Below, piece after piece: positions 16,456-25,997 of a stretch of 64,000 nt of DNA. The position numbers and the translations under genes are program-made. The stretch lies in NCBI GenBank assembly GCA_018401495.1, contig JAGYJX010000008.1, positions 62,001 to 126,000 on the forward strand, written 5' to 3'. The DNA comes from Rhodospirillaceae bacterium (GTDB taxonomy: Bacteria > Pseudomonadota > Alphaproteobacteria > Thalassobaculales > Thalassobaculaceae). The notes beneath the pieces are model-generated. The model did no database searches and had not been told where the DNA came from. It saw only the letters and a list, made by a program, of their open reading frames with translations. The stretch's first letter is position 1, and the number at the start of each line of letters is the position of its first letter.

Positions 16456-18174
16456 TCAGGCGGCGCGCACCTCGCGTCAGGAAGCCGTCGACCGCCTGCT
16501 TGAGGTCGTCGGCGCGCTGGCCGAGGGTGGTTGCCGAGCTGAGCACCTGCCCGGACGCCGCCCCGGTCTCGGTCGCCGCCCGGCGCACCCCTCGATGTTG
16601 TTGGAAACCTCCTGAATCCCGCCGGCGGCCTGCTGGACGTTGCGGGTGATCTCGGCGGTGGCGGCGTTCTGCTCCTCCGCCGACGACGCGATCGAGGCGG
16701 CGGTCTGGTCGAGCTGGACGATGATCTGCGACACCGCGGTGATCGCCGTCGCGGCCTGATCCACCCGGCCCTGGATCTCCTCGATCTGCCGCGAAATCTC
16801 GGACGTGGCCTGCGAGGTCTGGGTGGCCAGGGTCTTGACCTCGGAGGCGACCACCGCGAAGCCCTTGCCGGCGTCGCCGGCCCGGGCCGCCTCGATGGTG
16901 GCGTTCAGCGCCAGCAGGTTGGTCTGCTCGGCGATACCGGTGATCAGCGACACGATCTCGCCGATCCTCCGGGCCGACTGGGTCAGGTGCGCCACGTCCG
17001 CCTCGCTGGTGCGGGCCTTTTCGGCGCCGTCCCGGGCGAGCTTGGAGGCGTCCGCCATCTGCCGGGCGATCTCCTCGATCGAGGCGTTGAGTTCCTCGGC
17101 CGAGGCCGCGACGGTCTGCACGTTCGCCGCGGTCTGTTCGGTTGCCGCCGACACCGAGGTCGATTGCCGGCTCGACTCCTCGGCCATCGCCGAGAGCTGG
17201 GTCGAGGTTGCCTGCAGTTCCGTGGCGGATGACGAGACGCCACTGACGACCTGCCCGACCTCACGCTCGAAGCGGTCGGCGAGCGCGTGCATGGCGTTGC
17301 GCCGCTCGGTGGCGTTGCGCTCGCGTTCGGCCGCGGCTTCGACCTCCATGTCGCGGACCCGCTGCAGGTTCTGCTTGAAGATCGCGGCCGTCTGCGCGAT
17401 GTCGCCGACCTCGTCGCGGCGGTCGGCGCCGATCACCTCGGTCGAGAGGTCGCCATCGGCCAGCCGCTTCAGGCAGGCAACGATCGCCGCGATCGGCTTG
17501 ACGATGCCGAAGCGGGCGATCGCCATGGCACCGACCGCTCCGACCAGCACGCCGAGGCCGGCCACCACCAGCAGGATCATGCGGGTGCGGGCGTACATGG
17601 CCGAGGCTTCGGCGGAAATCGACGTCGCCTGCTGGTCGGTGTGCTCGACATACCGCGTGACCGACTCCTGCAGGGCGTTGGCTGCGGTCCGGCTCGACCG
17701 CACCGAGGCGACGATGCGGTCGCGCGACTGGTCGCGCGTCACCGACGCGCCCTCGGCCTTGGCGACGGCGACGGTGTCGTCGAGCTCGACGACGTAGCTG
17801 CGGTACGCAGTCTCGACCTGGTCGAGCAGAGCCGCCTGTTCGAGGGTGGCGCTGGACCGTGCCAGCGCGAGGCGCTCGTCGAAGGTTCGGCGGTCGGTCG
17901 CGAGGTTGGACTGCACCTCCGCCAGGGTCTCGGGCGACGGGTCGGCGGCGGCCCGGTACTCGGCGCGGTTCAGCGCCACCACCAGGACGTTCAGGCGGGC
18001 CCCGACCGTGGTCTCGCGACCCGCGACTTCCAGCTCGTTGCCGGACGCGTCCAGCGTGCCGAGCGAGGAAACGCTGAGGGCGGTGATGCCCAGGGTGACG
18101 ACACTGAGAAACCCGACGACCGCGACGATCTTCGTGGCGATCCGGTAAGAGCCGAGAGCAAAGGTAGTGGACAT
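16456..18174 (-). CDS. Methyl-accepting chemotaxis protein
   Basis: This transmembrane chemoreceptor has about 572 residues. TM1 is near residues 13-36 ([20 protein letters not shown]), followed by a periplasmic four-helix-bundle-like sensor region (about 40-190) and TM2 near 195-220 ([20 protein letters not shown]). A HAMP domain follows ([20 protein letters not shown]), then the signalling domain with the hairpin tip [20 protein letters not shown] and [13 protein letters not shown]. It should signal to a CheA/CheW complex. The start ATG at 18174 is preferred over an upstream in-frame ATG at 18258. The frame breaks near 16592 and again near 16468; the restored end reads [10 protein letters not shown] then EVRAA with a stop at 16456, the normal family ending. 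No che genes are nearby. Confidence 0.9.
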
Positions 18175-18376
18175 GGCATGATCCCCTAATGTCCATGAAA
18201 CGCTGTTGCGCCGGTCGCCGTCGTTCAGCCTCGCTGGCGCCGGGCTTGCCGACGTCATCGCGTTCTGGGGATCGACCGGATCATCCGATGGACGGCCGGG
18301 CGCCTTGCACTATTGGCTTTCACGATCGTCGGCGAGGCCGAACCAAGCGAGAGTGCTGCCGTATTACTGGAGATGT

Positions 18377-18409
18377 ACTAAGAAACATTGATGCAACGTA
18401 ACTAAGAAA
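18377..18409. promoter_or_regulatory. AT-rich upstream region of the chemoreceptor with a direct repeat
   Basis: The 410-base divergent gap between the chemoreceptor (start 18174, minus) and phaA (start 18585, plus) has no gene. Within it, 18360-18415 is unusually AT-rich for this genome. It contains a direct repeat ACTAAGAAA at 18377-18385 and 18401-18409, 24 bp apart (about two helical turns). I see no convincing sigma-28 or sigma-54 promoter, so the repeat is a candidate operator only. The phaA side has AAGGGAGA as ribosome binding site. Confidence 0.35.
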
Positions 18410-18584
18410 ATCTTTACGCCGGATGGTCCGCAGCGGGTCGGACGGGACGTCGACGGAGCGCGGGGGCGGTTGTGGGATACCCGGCCCCGCCCTATCTTGG
18501 TCCGGAGGGCGCGGGTCGCCTGATCGGCCGGCCCGCCCGACACGGACGCCAACGTCCGAACGACGCTTCGAAAGGGAGAAAACC

Positions 18585-19763
18585 ATGACCCAGGTCGTGA
18601 TCGCCGGCGCGGCTCGCACGCCGGTCGGCGCGTTCAACGGCGCGTTCGCCAGCACCCCCGCCAGCCAGCTGGGCGAGGTCGCCATCCGCGCCGCCCTGGA
18701 GCGCGCCAAGACCGAGGCGGGCGAGGTCGACGAGGTGGTGCTGGGGCAGGTGCTGACCGCCGCCCAGGGCCAGAACCCAGCCCGCCAGGCCGCCATCGGC
18801 GCCGGCATCCCGGTCGAGCGCACCGCCTATGGCATCAACCAGGTCTGCGGTTCCGGCCTGCGCACCGTGGCGCTCGGCTACCAGGCGATCATGCTCGGCG
18901 ACGCCCAGGTGATGGTCTGCGGCGGCCAGGAGAGCATGAGCCTGTCGACCCACGCCCAGCACCTGCGCGGCGGCCAGCGGATGGGCGACCTGCAGTTCAT
19001 CGACACCATGATCAAGGACGGCCTGTGGGACGCCTTCCACGGCTACCACATGGGCAACACCGCCGAGAACGTCGCCCAGAAGTTCCAGATCACCCGAGAC
19101 CAGCAGGACGCCTTCGCGCTCGCCTCGCAGCAGAAGGCGGCCGCCGCCCAGGCCGCCGGCCGCTTCAAGGACGAGATCGCGCCGGTCACCGTGAAGTCCC
19201 GCAAGGGCGACGTGACGGTCGACGCCGACGAGTACCTGAAGCCCGACACCACGCTGGAGACGCTCGCCAAGCTGCGCCCGGCGTTCCTGCGCGACGGTGG
19301 CACGGTGACCGCCGGCAACGCCTCCGGGATCAACGACGGCGCCGCCGCGTTGGTGCTGATGAGCGCCGAGAACGCCGCCAAGCGCGGCGTCGCCCCGCTC
19401 GCCCGCATCGCCTCCTGGGCGACCGCCGGCGTCGACCCGACCATCATGGGCACCGGCCCGATCCCGGCCAGCCGCCTGGCCCTCAAGAAGGCCGGCTGGT
19501 CGATCGACGACCTCGACCTGATCGAGGCCAACGAGGCGTTCGCCGCCCAGGCCTGCGCGGTCAACAAGGACCTCGGCTGGGACCCCGACCGGGTCAACGT
19601 CAACGGTGGGGCGATCGCCATCGGCCACCCGATCGGCGCTTCTGGCGCCCGCGTGCTGATCACCCTGTTGCACGAGATGCAGCGGCGCGGCGCCAAGAAG
19701 GGCCTCGCCACGCTGTGCATCGGCGGCGGCATGGGCGTCGCGATGTGCGTCGAGCGCGACTGA
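18585..19763 (+). CDS. phaA: Acetyl-CoA C-acetyltransferase (beta-ketothiolase)
   Basis: The 392-residue biosynthetic thiolase condenses two acetyl-CoA into acetoacetyl-CoA, the first step of PHB synthesis. The acyl-accepting Cys88 lies in [16 protein letters not shown], His348 in [16 protein letters not shown] and the second Cys378 in [14 protein letters not shown]. Length and motifs match PhaA/AtoB with no gaps. AAGGGAGA lies 6-7 bases before the ATG. It is followed 91 bases later by phaB on the same strand, the classical phaAB order, while the synthase-like gene and phaR lie 5 kb away. This is one of the genes with no sign of a frame error. Confidence 0.95.
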   Translation: MTQVVIAGAARTPVGAFNGAFASTPASQLGEVAIRAALERAKTEAGEVDEVVLGQVLTAAQGQNPARQAAIGAGIPVERTAYGINQVCGSGLRTVALGYQAIMLGDAQVMVCGGQESMSLSTHAQHLRGGQRMGDLQFIDTMIKDGLWDAFHGYHMGNTAENVAQKFQITRDQQDAFALASQQKAAAAQAAGRFKDEIAPVTVKSRKGDVTVDADEYLKPDTTLETLAKLRPAFLRDGGTVTAGNASGINDGAAALVLMSAENAAKRGVAPLARIASWATAGVDPTIMGTGPIPASRLALKKAGWSIDDLDLIEANEAFAAQACAVNKDLGWDPDRVNVNGGAIAIGHPIGASGARVLITLLHEMQRRGAKKGLATLCIGGGMGVAMCVERD

Positions 19764-19854
19764 GCGCGCCCGCGCCAAGGCAGGAACCACCGGCGTTACC
19801 CGGGCGCACGATCCGGGACGCGCCCCAGGGGGCAACGAACAGGGAGTAGCGACG

Positions 19855-20577
19855 ATGGCACGCGTGGCATTGGTTACGGGCGGGACCCGAGGCATCGGCG
19901 AGGCGATCTCGATCGCCCTGAAGGACGCCGGCTGCAAGGTGGCGGCGAACTACGCCGGCAACGACGAGCGGGCGAAGGAATTCACCCAGCGCACCGGCAT
20001 TCCCGCCTTCAAATGGGACGTCTCCGACTTCGCCGCCTGCCAGGCCGGCGTCGCCAAGGTCGAGGCCGAGGTCGGCCCGATCGACATCCTGGTGAACAAC
20101 GCCGGCATCACCCGCGACGGCACCATTCACAAGATGGACCACGAGATGTGGCAGGCGGTCATCGACACCAACCTCGGCTCCTGCTTCAACATGTGCCGAT
20201 GCACCATCGAGGGCATGCGGTCCCGCAAGTTCGGCCGGGTGGTCAACATCGGCTCGATCAACGGCCAGGCCGGCCAGTACGGCCAGGTCAACTACGCCGC
20301 CGCCAAGTCCGGCATCCACGGCTTCACCAAGGCGCTCGCCCAGGAAGGCGCGCGCGCTGGGATCACGGTCAACGCCATCGCGCCGGGCTACATCGACACC
20401 GACATGGTGGCCGCCGTGCCGGCCGACGTCCTGGACAAGATCAAGGCCCGCATCCCGGTCGGCCGTCTGGGGGCCGCCTCGGAGATCGCCCGCGGCGTGG
20501 TGTTCCTGACCGCCGACGACGCCGGCTTCATCACCGGCTCGACGCTCAGCATCAACGGCGGCCAGCACATGTACTGA
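19855..20577 (+). CDS. phaB: Acetoacetyl-CoA reductase
   Basis: The 240-residue short-chain dehydrogenase reduces acetoacetyl-CoA to (R)-3-hydroxybutyryl-CoA with NADPH. The cofactor motif is VTGGTRGIG at residues 8-16, NNAG is at 81-84, and the catalytic residues are Ser134 (IGSINGQAGQ), Tyr147 and Lys151 (NYAAAKSG). The SINGQAGQYGQ-type loop is characteristic of PhaB as opposed to FabG. AGGGAG lies upstream of the ATG. It is co-directional with phaA (91-base gap), and the pair probably forms one operon ended by the hairpin at 20585-20602. Confidence 0.94.
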   Translation: MARVALVTGGTRGIGEAISIALKDAGCKVAANYAGNDERAKEFTQRTGIPAFKWDVSDFAACQAGVAKVEAEVGPIDILVNNAGITRDGTIHKMDHEMWQAVIDTNLGSCFNMCRCTIEGMRSRKFGRVVNIGSINGQAGQYGQVNYAAAKSGIHGFTKALAQEGARAGITVNAIAPGYIDTDMVAAVPADVLDKIKARIPVGRLGAASEIARGVVFLTADDAGFITGSTLSINGGQHMY

Positions 20578-20584
20578 GGCGGCC

Positions 20585-20602
20585 GCCGGGCCGGAGCCCG
20601 GC
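20585..20602 (+). terminator. GC-rich hairpin after phaB
   Basis: A 7-bp perfect stem (GCCGGGC with GCCCGGC) around a CGGA loop starts 7 bases after the phaB stop. It is a plausible terminator of the phaAB operon; no T-tract is present, and the next gene starts only 13 bases further on. Confidence 0.45.
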
Positions 20603-20614
20603 CCGGGGCGGGCG

Positions 20615-21325
20615 ATGGATACCCTCGACAGGTTCGGCGCGGAGTGGTTCGTGCGGCCCGGCGACGTGGTGTTCGACATCGGCGCGTTCGATGGCGACAC
20701 CGCCGCCGCGTATCTGGAGCGTGGCGCGGCGACGGTCTTTGCGTTCGAGCCGCTGGCCCGCAACCGTGAGCGCATGCCCGGGGCCCTCACCGCCGATCCC
20801 GGGTTCCGGCTGGTCCCGTACGCGCTTGCCGAGCGCAACGGCCAGCAGGACCTGATCGTGCCGAGGCGCAGCGACGGCGCCGCCAGCCTGTCGCGGGCGT
20901 TCTTCGACATGACCAAGCGCGACGATGTCGACGCCGGGGAAATCCACACCGTCGAGACCCGGCGGCTCGACGATCTGGGCCTGCCGCGCGCGTCGTTCTG
21001 GAAGATCGACGTCGAGGGCGCGGAACTGGGGGTGCTGCGCGGCGCCGAGCGCACCCTTCGCGAATCACCGCCGGACGCCATCCAGGTCGAGATCTTCCTG
21101 CTCGACGAGGCGGTGTACCTGGAGACCCTGAACCGGCTTCAGCGGAGTTTCCCGCACGTCTGGGCGATCGGCGTCAAGGCGGCCGGCGAACTGGTGCATT
21201 ACGACATCACCACCGCGACCATCTCGAGCCCGCAGTTCCACGTCGACCTCGCCAACGGCGGGACCCCGCACTACTATGCGTCGTCGCGCCGATTTCCCGA
21301 GTGGCACGCCCGCGCCATCGGGTGA
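20615..21325 (+). CDS. FkbM-family methyltransferase
   Basis: The 236-residue class I SAM-dependent methyltransferase is of the FkbM type. The SAM-binding motif I is VVFDIGAFDGDTAAAYLERG, the acidic loop is TVFAFEPLARNRE, and the family-specific KIDVEGAELGVLRGAERTL follows near residue 130. FkbM enzymes O-methylate sugars, glycans or natural products; the acceptor cannot be read from the sequence. It follows phaB closely on the same strand but has no evident link to PHA metabolism. It converges on the PhyH gene with 13 bases between the stops. A second FkbM gene lies at 26910-28033. Confidence 0.85.
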   Translation: MDTLDRFGAEWFVRPGDVVFDIGAFDGDTAAAYLERGAATVFAFEPLARNRERMPGALTADPGFRLVPYALAERNGQQDLIVPRRSDGAASLSRAFFDMTKRDDVDAGEIHTVETRRLDDLGLPRASFWKIDVEGAELGVLRGAERTLRESPPDAIQVEIFLLDEAVYLETLNRLQRSFPHVWAIGVKAAGELVHYDITTATISSPQFHVDLANGGTPHYYASSRRFPEWHARAIG

Positions 21326-21338
21326 TCCGCACCGGGCC

Positions 21339-22158
21339 TCAGTGCCCGACGCTGAAGTCGTTGCGGCCGCAGACGTCCCGGCCGCGCATCAGCCAGAGCG
21401 CGCGGTTGCCGAAATCCGACCTGGCCGGAGCGCTTCTGCAACTCGCTGCCGTAGCCGTGGTCGAAATGCGAGGTGGTCGGCATGTAGCGGCACACGAAGC
21501 CGGCCCGCCGCCGGGTCGACCGGTTGGGCTCGGAGCCGTGCACCAGATACACGTCGTGCAGCGACAGCTGGCCGGCCTCCAGGACGATGTCGACGGCGTC
21601 GGCCTCGTCGTACTCCTCGGCGTTCAGTTCCTGGTTCAGCACCAGGTCCGGGCTGTCCTTCTGGGTGTGGGCGCGCAGCCGTCGCTGCTTGTGGCTGCCC
21701 GGGATGACGCGCAGGCAGCCGTTTTCCGGGGTGGCGTCGTCGAGCGCGATCCAGGCCGAGCAGGTGGCGAGCGGCCGGATCGGCCAGTACTCGCCGTCCT
21801 GGTGCCATGGCACCCGCTTGCCGGTGCCGGCGGGCTTGCCGAACACCGTGGTGCCCCACAGCAGGAAATCCGGCCCGATCACCTGGGACACCTGATCGAG
21901 CACCTCCGGGATCCGGGCGTGCTCGAGCCAGGTGTTCGAGCCTTGCAGCCCCTGGGTCCCGCCGGTCGTGATGTGCGGGCAGAACATGGAATCCCGGCTG
22001 ACGCCCTGGTTGGCGGCCAGCAACGCGTCGAGATCGGCGCGCATGCTGTCCAGCCGGTCCGCCGGCAGCCGCCAGCGCGGGGTGACGTAGCCGTGCTCGT
22101 GATAGTGCTCGATTTCCTCAGGCGTCAGCAGGTGGCTCATGCGGGTCGGCGCGTTCAT
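21339..22158 (-). CDS. Phytanoyl-CoA dioxygenase (PhyH) family Fe(II)/2-oxoglutarate oxygenase
   Basis: The conserved product has about 273 residues. The Fe(II) facial triad is visible: VPWHQDGEYWPI supplies His and Asp, and LSLHDVYLVHGSEPNRS supplies the distal His; the 2-oxoglutarate-binding Arg follows in RRAGFVCRYMP. The N-terminus (LTPEEIEHYHEHGYV) is typical. Many bacterial members hydroxylate amino acids, ectoine-like compounds or lipids, so the substrate is open. The ATG at 22158 follows AGGAGG by 9 bases. The frame breaks near 21418; the restored C-terminus DFGNRALWLMRGRDVCGRN ends at a stop at 21339, which removes the apparent overlap with the FkbM gene. Confidence 0.86.
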
Positions 22159-22224
22159 GGCGGGGGTCCTCCTGGGCAGGCTTCCTCCTGGTCGCCGCGT
22201 TCGGGCGCGGTCTCGACCAGGATG

Positions 22225-22767
22225 CTAGAGCCGTTCGCCCAGGGCGTGAAGCACCGCCTCCAGCCGCCGGTCGCTGAGACCGAGGGCGTGGATGTGCCGG
22301 ACGGTCGAGGCGAGGTAGTCCCGGTTGTCGCCGGAGAGGCCGCGCGCCGAGGCGACGATCGCCGCCTGCTGCTCGACCGTGAGGTGGCCGGCGTAGTCGG
22401 GGTCGGCGCGGTCGACGACGTAGGTGACCGCGGCGACGCGGCGGCCACCGTCGAGCACGACCGGCAGCACGGCGCGGCGGTACACCGGGTAGTGGGCGAT
22501 TTCGCGCTCGTCCAGATAGGCGAGGGTATCGGCGGCGGCCTCCGCCGGCACCCGGTAGGCCACGCCGCGGCACGATCCGCCGCGGTCCAGGCCCATCACC
22601 AGCCCCGGCCGCTCGGCGCTGCCGCGGTGGTGGCGGGACACCACGCACAGCCGCCGATGGCGGCCGAGCAGCCGGGCCGTCGCCTGCTCCTCGAAGGCGA
22701 AGCCGGGCTTCCACATCAGCGAGCCGTAGCCGAACACCCAGAATCCTTCGGCAACCGCCTCTTTCAT
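22225..22767 (-). CDS. chaC: ChaC-type gamma-glutamylcyclotransferase
   Basis: The 180-residue protein of the ChaC family degrades glutathione to 5-oxoproline and Cys-Gly. The diagnostic glycine loop is FWVFGYGSLMWKPGF at the start. The catalytic Glu is expected in LAYLDEREIAHYP, followed by the strand RVAAVTYVVD and the C-terminal GLSGDNRDYLASTV. The ATG at 22767 is preferred because GGAG lies 7 bases upstream and the protein then begins at the usual place. A longer version from 22845 would overlap the divergent DUF2125 gene by 19 bases. It may be co-transcribed with PhyH, 66 bases downstream. Confidence 0.88.
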   Translation of the reverse strand: MKEAVAEGFWVFGYGSLMWKPGFAFEEQATARLLGRHRRLCVVSRHHRGSAERPGLVMGLDRGGSCRGVAYRVPAEAAADTLAYLDEREIAHYPVYRRAVLPVVLDGGRRVAAVTYVVDRADPDYAGHLTVEQQAAIVASARGLSGDNRDYLASTVRHIHALGLSDRRLEAVLHALGERL

Positions 22768-22826
22768 CCGCCGCTCCACGCGCCTATGCTCCGCCGGTCC
22801 CGTGAACCGACCGGTCCGCTTACGCA

Positions 22827-23918
22827 ATGTCGTCGTCCGAGACAACCGGGCCCATCGATCGGGCCGTTCGCCGACGCTCGTGGCGCCGCCGTATCACCGT
22901 CTTCGCGCTTGGCTTCGGGCTGCTGTTCGCGGCCGGCTGGACCATCGCCTGGCAATTGCTGGCGATGCGCGCCGAGGCGGCGGTGGCGAATTTCGTCGCC
23001 GAGCGCCGAGGGTTCGGCGACCGGATCCAGCACGGGCCGGTGCGGGTGGGCGGCTTTCCGCTGAGCGTCCAGATCCAGACGCGCGAGGTGCACTGGGTCC
23101 GCGAGGACGGCTTGACCCTGCTGACGGCGGCGGCGCCCGAGGTGATCGCCAGCGCGCCGATGTGGAACCCGCTGCGGCTGACCCTGCGTCCGACCAGCGG
23201 CGGTCGCGCCAGTGTCGCCGGCACCTGGGGCTCCATCACCGGTGATGCCGACGCGGCGTCCGCCGTCATCATCCTCAGCCGGCAGGGACCGGAACGGATT
23301 GACCTGACCCTGCGCAATCTCGATCTCATCGGACCGGGCGGCGCCGTGCTGGCGCGGATCGACGCGGTTGACGCCAGCATCGACCCGGCTCCGGTCGCCA
23401 GATCCGGCGACGCTGCCGGCGCGGTCCCCACGACCATGACCGTGAACGCTCACGCCGGCGGTGTCCGGCCGTCGGGCGCCGAGGAATTGCCGTTCGACGG
23501 CCCCGCCACCGTCACCCTGGCGGCGGCCCTGCGCGGGCCGGTCGATCCGAGTGCCGGCGTGCCCGGCCTGGCGGTGTGGCGCGACGCCGGCGGGGTGATC
23601 GATGTCGACCGCCTGGTCATCTCGTGGTCGCCGGTCGACCTGGTCGGCGACGGCACCTTCGCGCTCGACGCGGCGCTGCGGCCGGAGGGTGCCGGCACCG
23701 CCGAGATCCAGGGCGTGGCCGAGACCCTCGACCGGCTGGTGGCGCAGGGCCGGATGAAGCCGGGTCAGGCGGCGCTGCTGAAGCTGGCGGCGATCGCGGC
23801 CAGCGAGCCGTCCGCCGACGGCTCCGGGCATCGCTTCAAGGCGCCGCTGACGGTTCAGGACGGCACCGTCCGGCTCGGCCAGATCGCCATCGGCAAGGTG
23901 CGCTCGATCGCCGATTAG
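22827..23918 (+). CDS. DUF2125 domain protein, membrane-anchored
   Basis: The 363-residue protein has one N-terminal membrane helix or uncleaved signal (RITVFALGFGLLFAAGWTIA) and a long extracytoplasmic beta-rich region. The DUF2125 start is recognisable as GFGDRIQHGPVRVGGFPLSV, with repeated strands later (LTLRNLDLIGPGGAVLARID). The domain is common in alphaproteobacteria and has no established biochemical role; the sheet-rich fold resembles lipid-contacting envelope proteins, which is speculative. The ATG at 22827 has no strong ribosome binding site. It is divergent from chaC and converges on tyrA with 33 bases between. Confidence 0.82.
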   Translation: MSSSETTGPIDRAVRRRSWRRRITVFALGFGLLFAAGWTIAWQLLAMRAEAAVANFVAERRGFGDRIQHGPVRVGGFPLSVQIQTREVHWVREDGLTLLTAAAPEVIASAPMWNPLRLTLRPTSGGRASVAGTWGSITGDADAASAVIILSRQGPERIDLTLRNLDLIGPGGAVLARIDAVDASIDPAPVARSGDAAGAVPTTMTVNAHAGGVRPSGAEELPFDGPATVTLAAALRGPVDPSAGVPGLAVWRDAGGVIDVDRLVISWSPVDLVGDGTFALDAALRPEGAGTAEIQGVAETLDRLVAQGRMKPGQAALLKLAAIAASEPSADGSGHRFKAPLTVQDGTVRLGQIAIGKVRSIAD

Positions 23919-23951
23919 GGCCGACGCAGGGGGCCGGCGTCCGGACCCCGC

Positions 23952-24842
23952 CTACTGGCCGTTGCCGCCGTACGGGAACGGCTGCGCCTGGTTGGCCTCG
24001 ACCACGCCGCGGCGGATCTCGCGGGTCTTGGTGAACAGCTCCTCGAGCTTGTCGCCCTCGCCCCAGCGGATGGCGCGCTGCAGGTAGCTGAGGTCCTCGC
24101 TGAAGCGCTGCAGCATTTCCAGGACCGCCTCGCGGTTGTTCAGGAAGATGTCGCGCCACATGATCGGGTTCGAGCCGGCGATGCGGGTGAAGTCGCGGAA
24201 GCCGCCGGCCGAGAACCGGATGACGTCGCGCTGCTCCTGGCCCTCGAGGTCGAAGGCGGTGCCGACGATGGTGTAGGCGATCAGGTGCGGCAGGTGCGAG
24301 GTCACCGCCAGCACCTTGTCGTGGTAATCGGCCGGCAGTTCCTCGACGATCGCGCCGCACGCCGACCACAGCGCCGCCAGCCGGGCGACCGGCGCCGGGT
24401 CGCCGCCGTCGAGCGGCGTCAGGATCCAGTAGCGGCCCTCGAACAGCGCGCCCGAGCCGGCGTCGGGGCCGGATTTCTCGGTGCCGGCGATCGGGTGGCC
24501 GGGGATGAAATGCACGCCGGCCGGCACGTGCGGCCGCACGGCGGCGACCACCGCCTGCTTGACCGAGCCGATGTCGGTCAGGACGGCGCCCGGCTTCAGG
24601 TGCGGCGCGATGGTCTCGGCGATGGCGCCGTAGGTCCCGATCGGGGTGCAGATCACCACGATGTCGGCGCCCTGCACCGCGTCCGCCGGGTTCTCGACGA
24701 AGCCGTCGGCGAGGCCGAGCTCGGCCGCCCGCGACCGGGCCTCGGCGGACTGGTCGGCGGCGACCACCGATCCCACCAGCCCGCGCGATCGCACCGCGCG
24801 GGCGATGGACGAGCCGAGGTTGCCGATGCCGATCAGCGCCAT
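23952..24842 (-). CDS. tyrA: Prephenate/arogenate dehydrogenase
   Basis: The 296-residue TyrA-family enzyme oxidatively decarboxylates prephenate or arogenate for tyrosine synthesis. It has a Rossmann N-terminus (MALIGIGNLGSSIARAV), the family stretch LTDIGSVKQAVV, and the substrate-binding motif FIPGHPIAGTEKSGPDAG. The helical dimer domain holds VTSHLPHLIAYTIVG and FSAGGFRDFTRIAGSNP. The start at 24842 gives a slightly short N-terminus; the codons just upstream (GIVFER) look coding, so a frame error in the hisC/tyrA junction is likely. It is the last gene of the chorismate mutase-hisC-tyrA operon. Confidence 0.92.
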   Translation of the reverse strand: MALIGIGNLGSSIARAVRSRGLVGSVVAADQSAEARSRAAELGLADGFVENPADAVQGADIVVICTPIGTYGAIAETIAPHLKPGAVLTDIGSVKQAVVAAVRPHVPAGVHFIPGHPIAGTEKSGPDAGSGALFEGRYWILTPLDGGDPAPVARLAALWSACGAIVEELPADYHDKVLAVTSHLPHLIAYTIVGTAFDLEGQEQRDVIRFSAGGFRDFTRIAGSNPIMWRDIFLNNREAVLEMLQRFSEDLSYLQRAIRWGEGDKLEELFTKTREIRRGVVEANQAQPFPYGGNGQ

Positions 24843-24866
24843 GCGCTCGAAGACGATCCCGTCGCG

Positions 24867-25968
24867 TCATGACCTCGGCCCCGTTCAGGAAATCGCGGAT
24901 CGCCTCGACCAGGAGGTGATTGTCCGCCTCGCTGCCGACCGACAGCCGGATGAACTCGGGCGCGCCGTAGCCGGCCATCTCGCGCACCAGGATGCCGCGC
25001 CCGGCCAGGAAGCGGCGGGCGGCATCGGCGTTGCGCGCCGGCTCGGCCGGGAACCGCACCATCACGAAATTGGCGACCGTCGGCAGCGGCTCGAGGCCGA
25101 GCTCGCGGAACCGGGCCTGCAGCCACGGCATCCAGCGGTCGTTGTGGGCGATCGTGGCGTCCTGGAAGGCCTGGTCCTCGATCGCGGCGACGCCGGCCGC
25201 CAGCGCCGGGATGTTGACGCCGTAGGGCGGGCGCACCGAATACAGGACGTCTGCCACCGGCTTCGGGCAGTACGCCCAGCCGAGCCGCAGCCCGGCCATG
25301 CCGAACGCCTTCGAGAAGGTCCGCAGCATGACCGTGTTGTCGGTCTGCTCCACCAGCTCGATACCGGCGGTGTAGTCGTTGCGCTGGACGTACTCGGCGT
25401 AGGCCGCGTCCAGCACCAGCATCACCCGATCGGGCAGCCCGGCGCGCAGGCGGCGGACCTCGTCGCTGGCCAGGTAGGTGCCGGTCGGGTTGTTGGGGTT
25501 GGCCAGGAACACCAGCTTGGTGCGCGGCGTCACCCGCGCCAGGATGGCGTCGACGCTGGCGGTGTAGCCGTCGTCGGGCGCCGAGACCGGCACGCCGCCG
25601 GCGATCTTGGCGGCCATCGGGAACAGCAGGAACCCGTACTGGGTGTGGATGACCTCCTCGCCGGGCTCGACATAGGCGAGGCAGAGCACCTGGATCAGCT
25701 CGTCCGATCCGCAGCCCAGCACGATGCGCGCCGGGTCGATGCCGTGCTTGCGGCCGATGGCGGCGGCCAGGCCCGAGGCGTCGACCGCCGGGTACTGGTG
25801 GATGCGCGAGGCCATCGACTGCATCGCCGCCATGGCGTTCGGCGACGGCCCGAGCGCGCCCTCGTTGACGTGCAGCCGCACCACCCGTCCCGGGCCCGGC
25901 GCGCCGGCGAGCGCGGGCTTGTAGCCGATCAGGTCGGCAATGGACGCTTTGGGAGCGACGCTGGGCAT
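24867..25968 (-). CDS. hisC: Histidinol-phosphate/aromatic aminotransferase (HisC family)
   Basis: The protein of about 366 residues is a PLP-dependent fold-type I aminotransferase. The PLP Lys220 is in MLRTFSKAFGMAGLRLGW, the N-terminal arm holds RLHVNEGALGPSPNA, and the cofactor contacts are LVFLANPNNPTGTYL and VLDAAYAEYV. Between chorismate mutase and prephenate dehydrogenase it most likely transaminates phenylpyruvate or prephenate, as for the broad-specificity HisC of this conserved alphaproteobacterial operon; a role in histidine synthesis is also possible. GAGGAG lies 9 bases before the ATG. The frame has no stop at the expected end; an indel near 24870 would restore a TGA at 24867-24869. 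Confidence 0.92.
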
Positions 25969-25997
25969 CGAACTCTCCTCGGGGAGGAAGGACGTTG

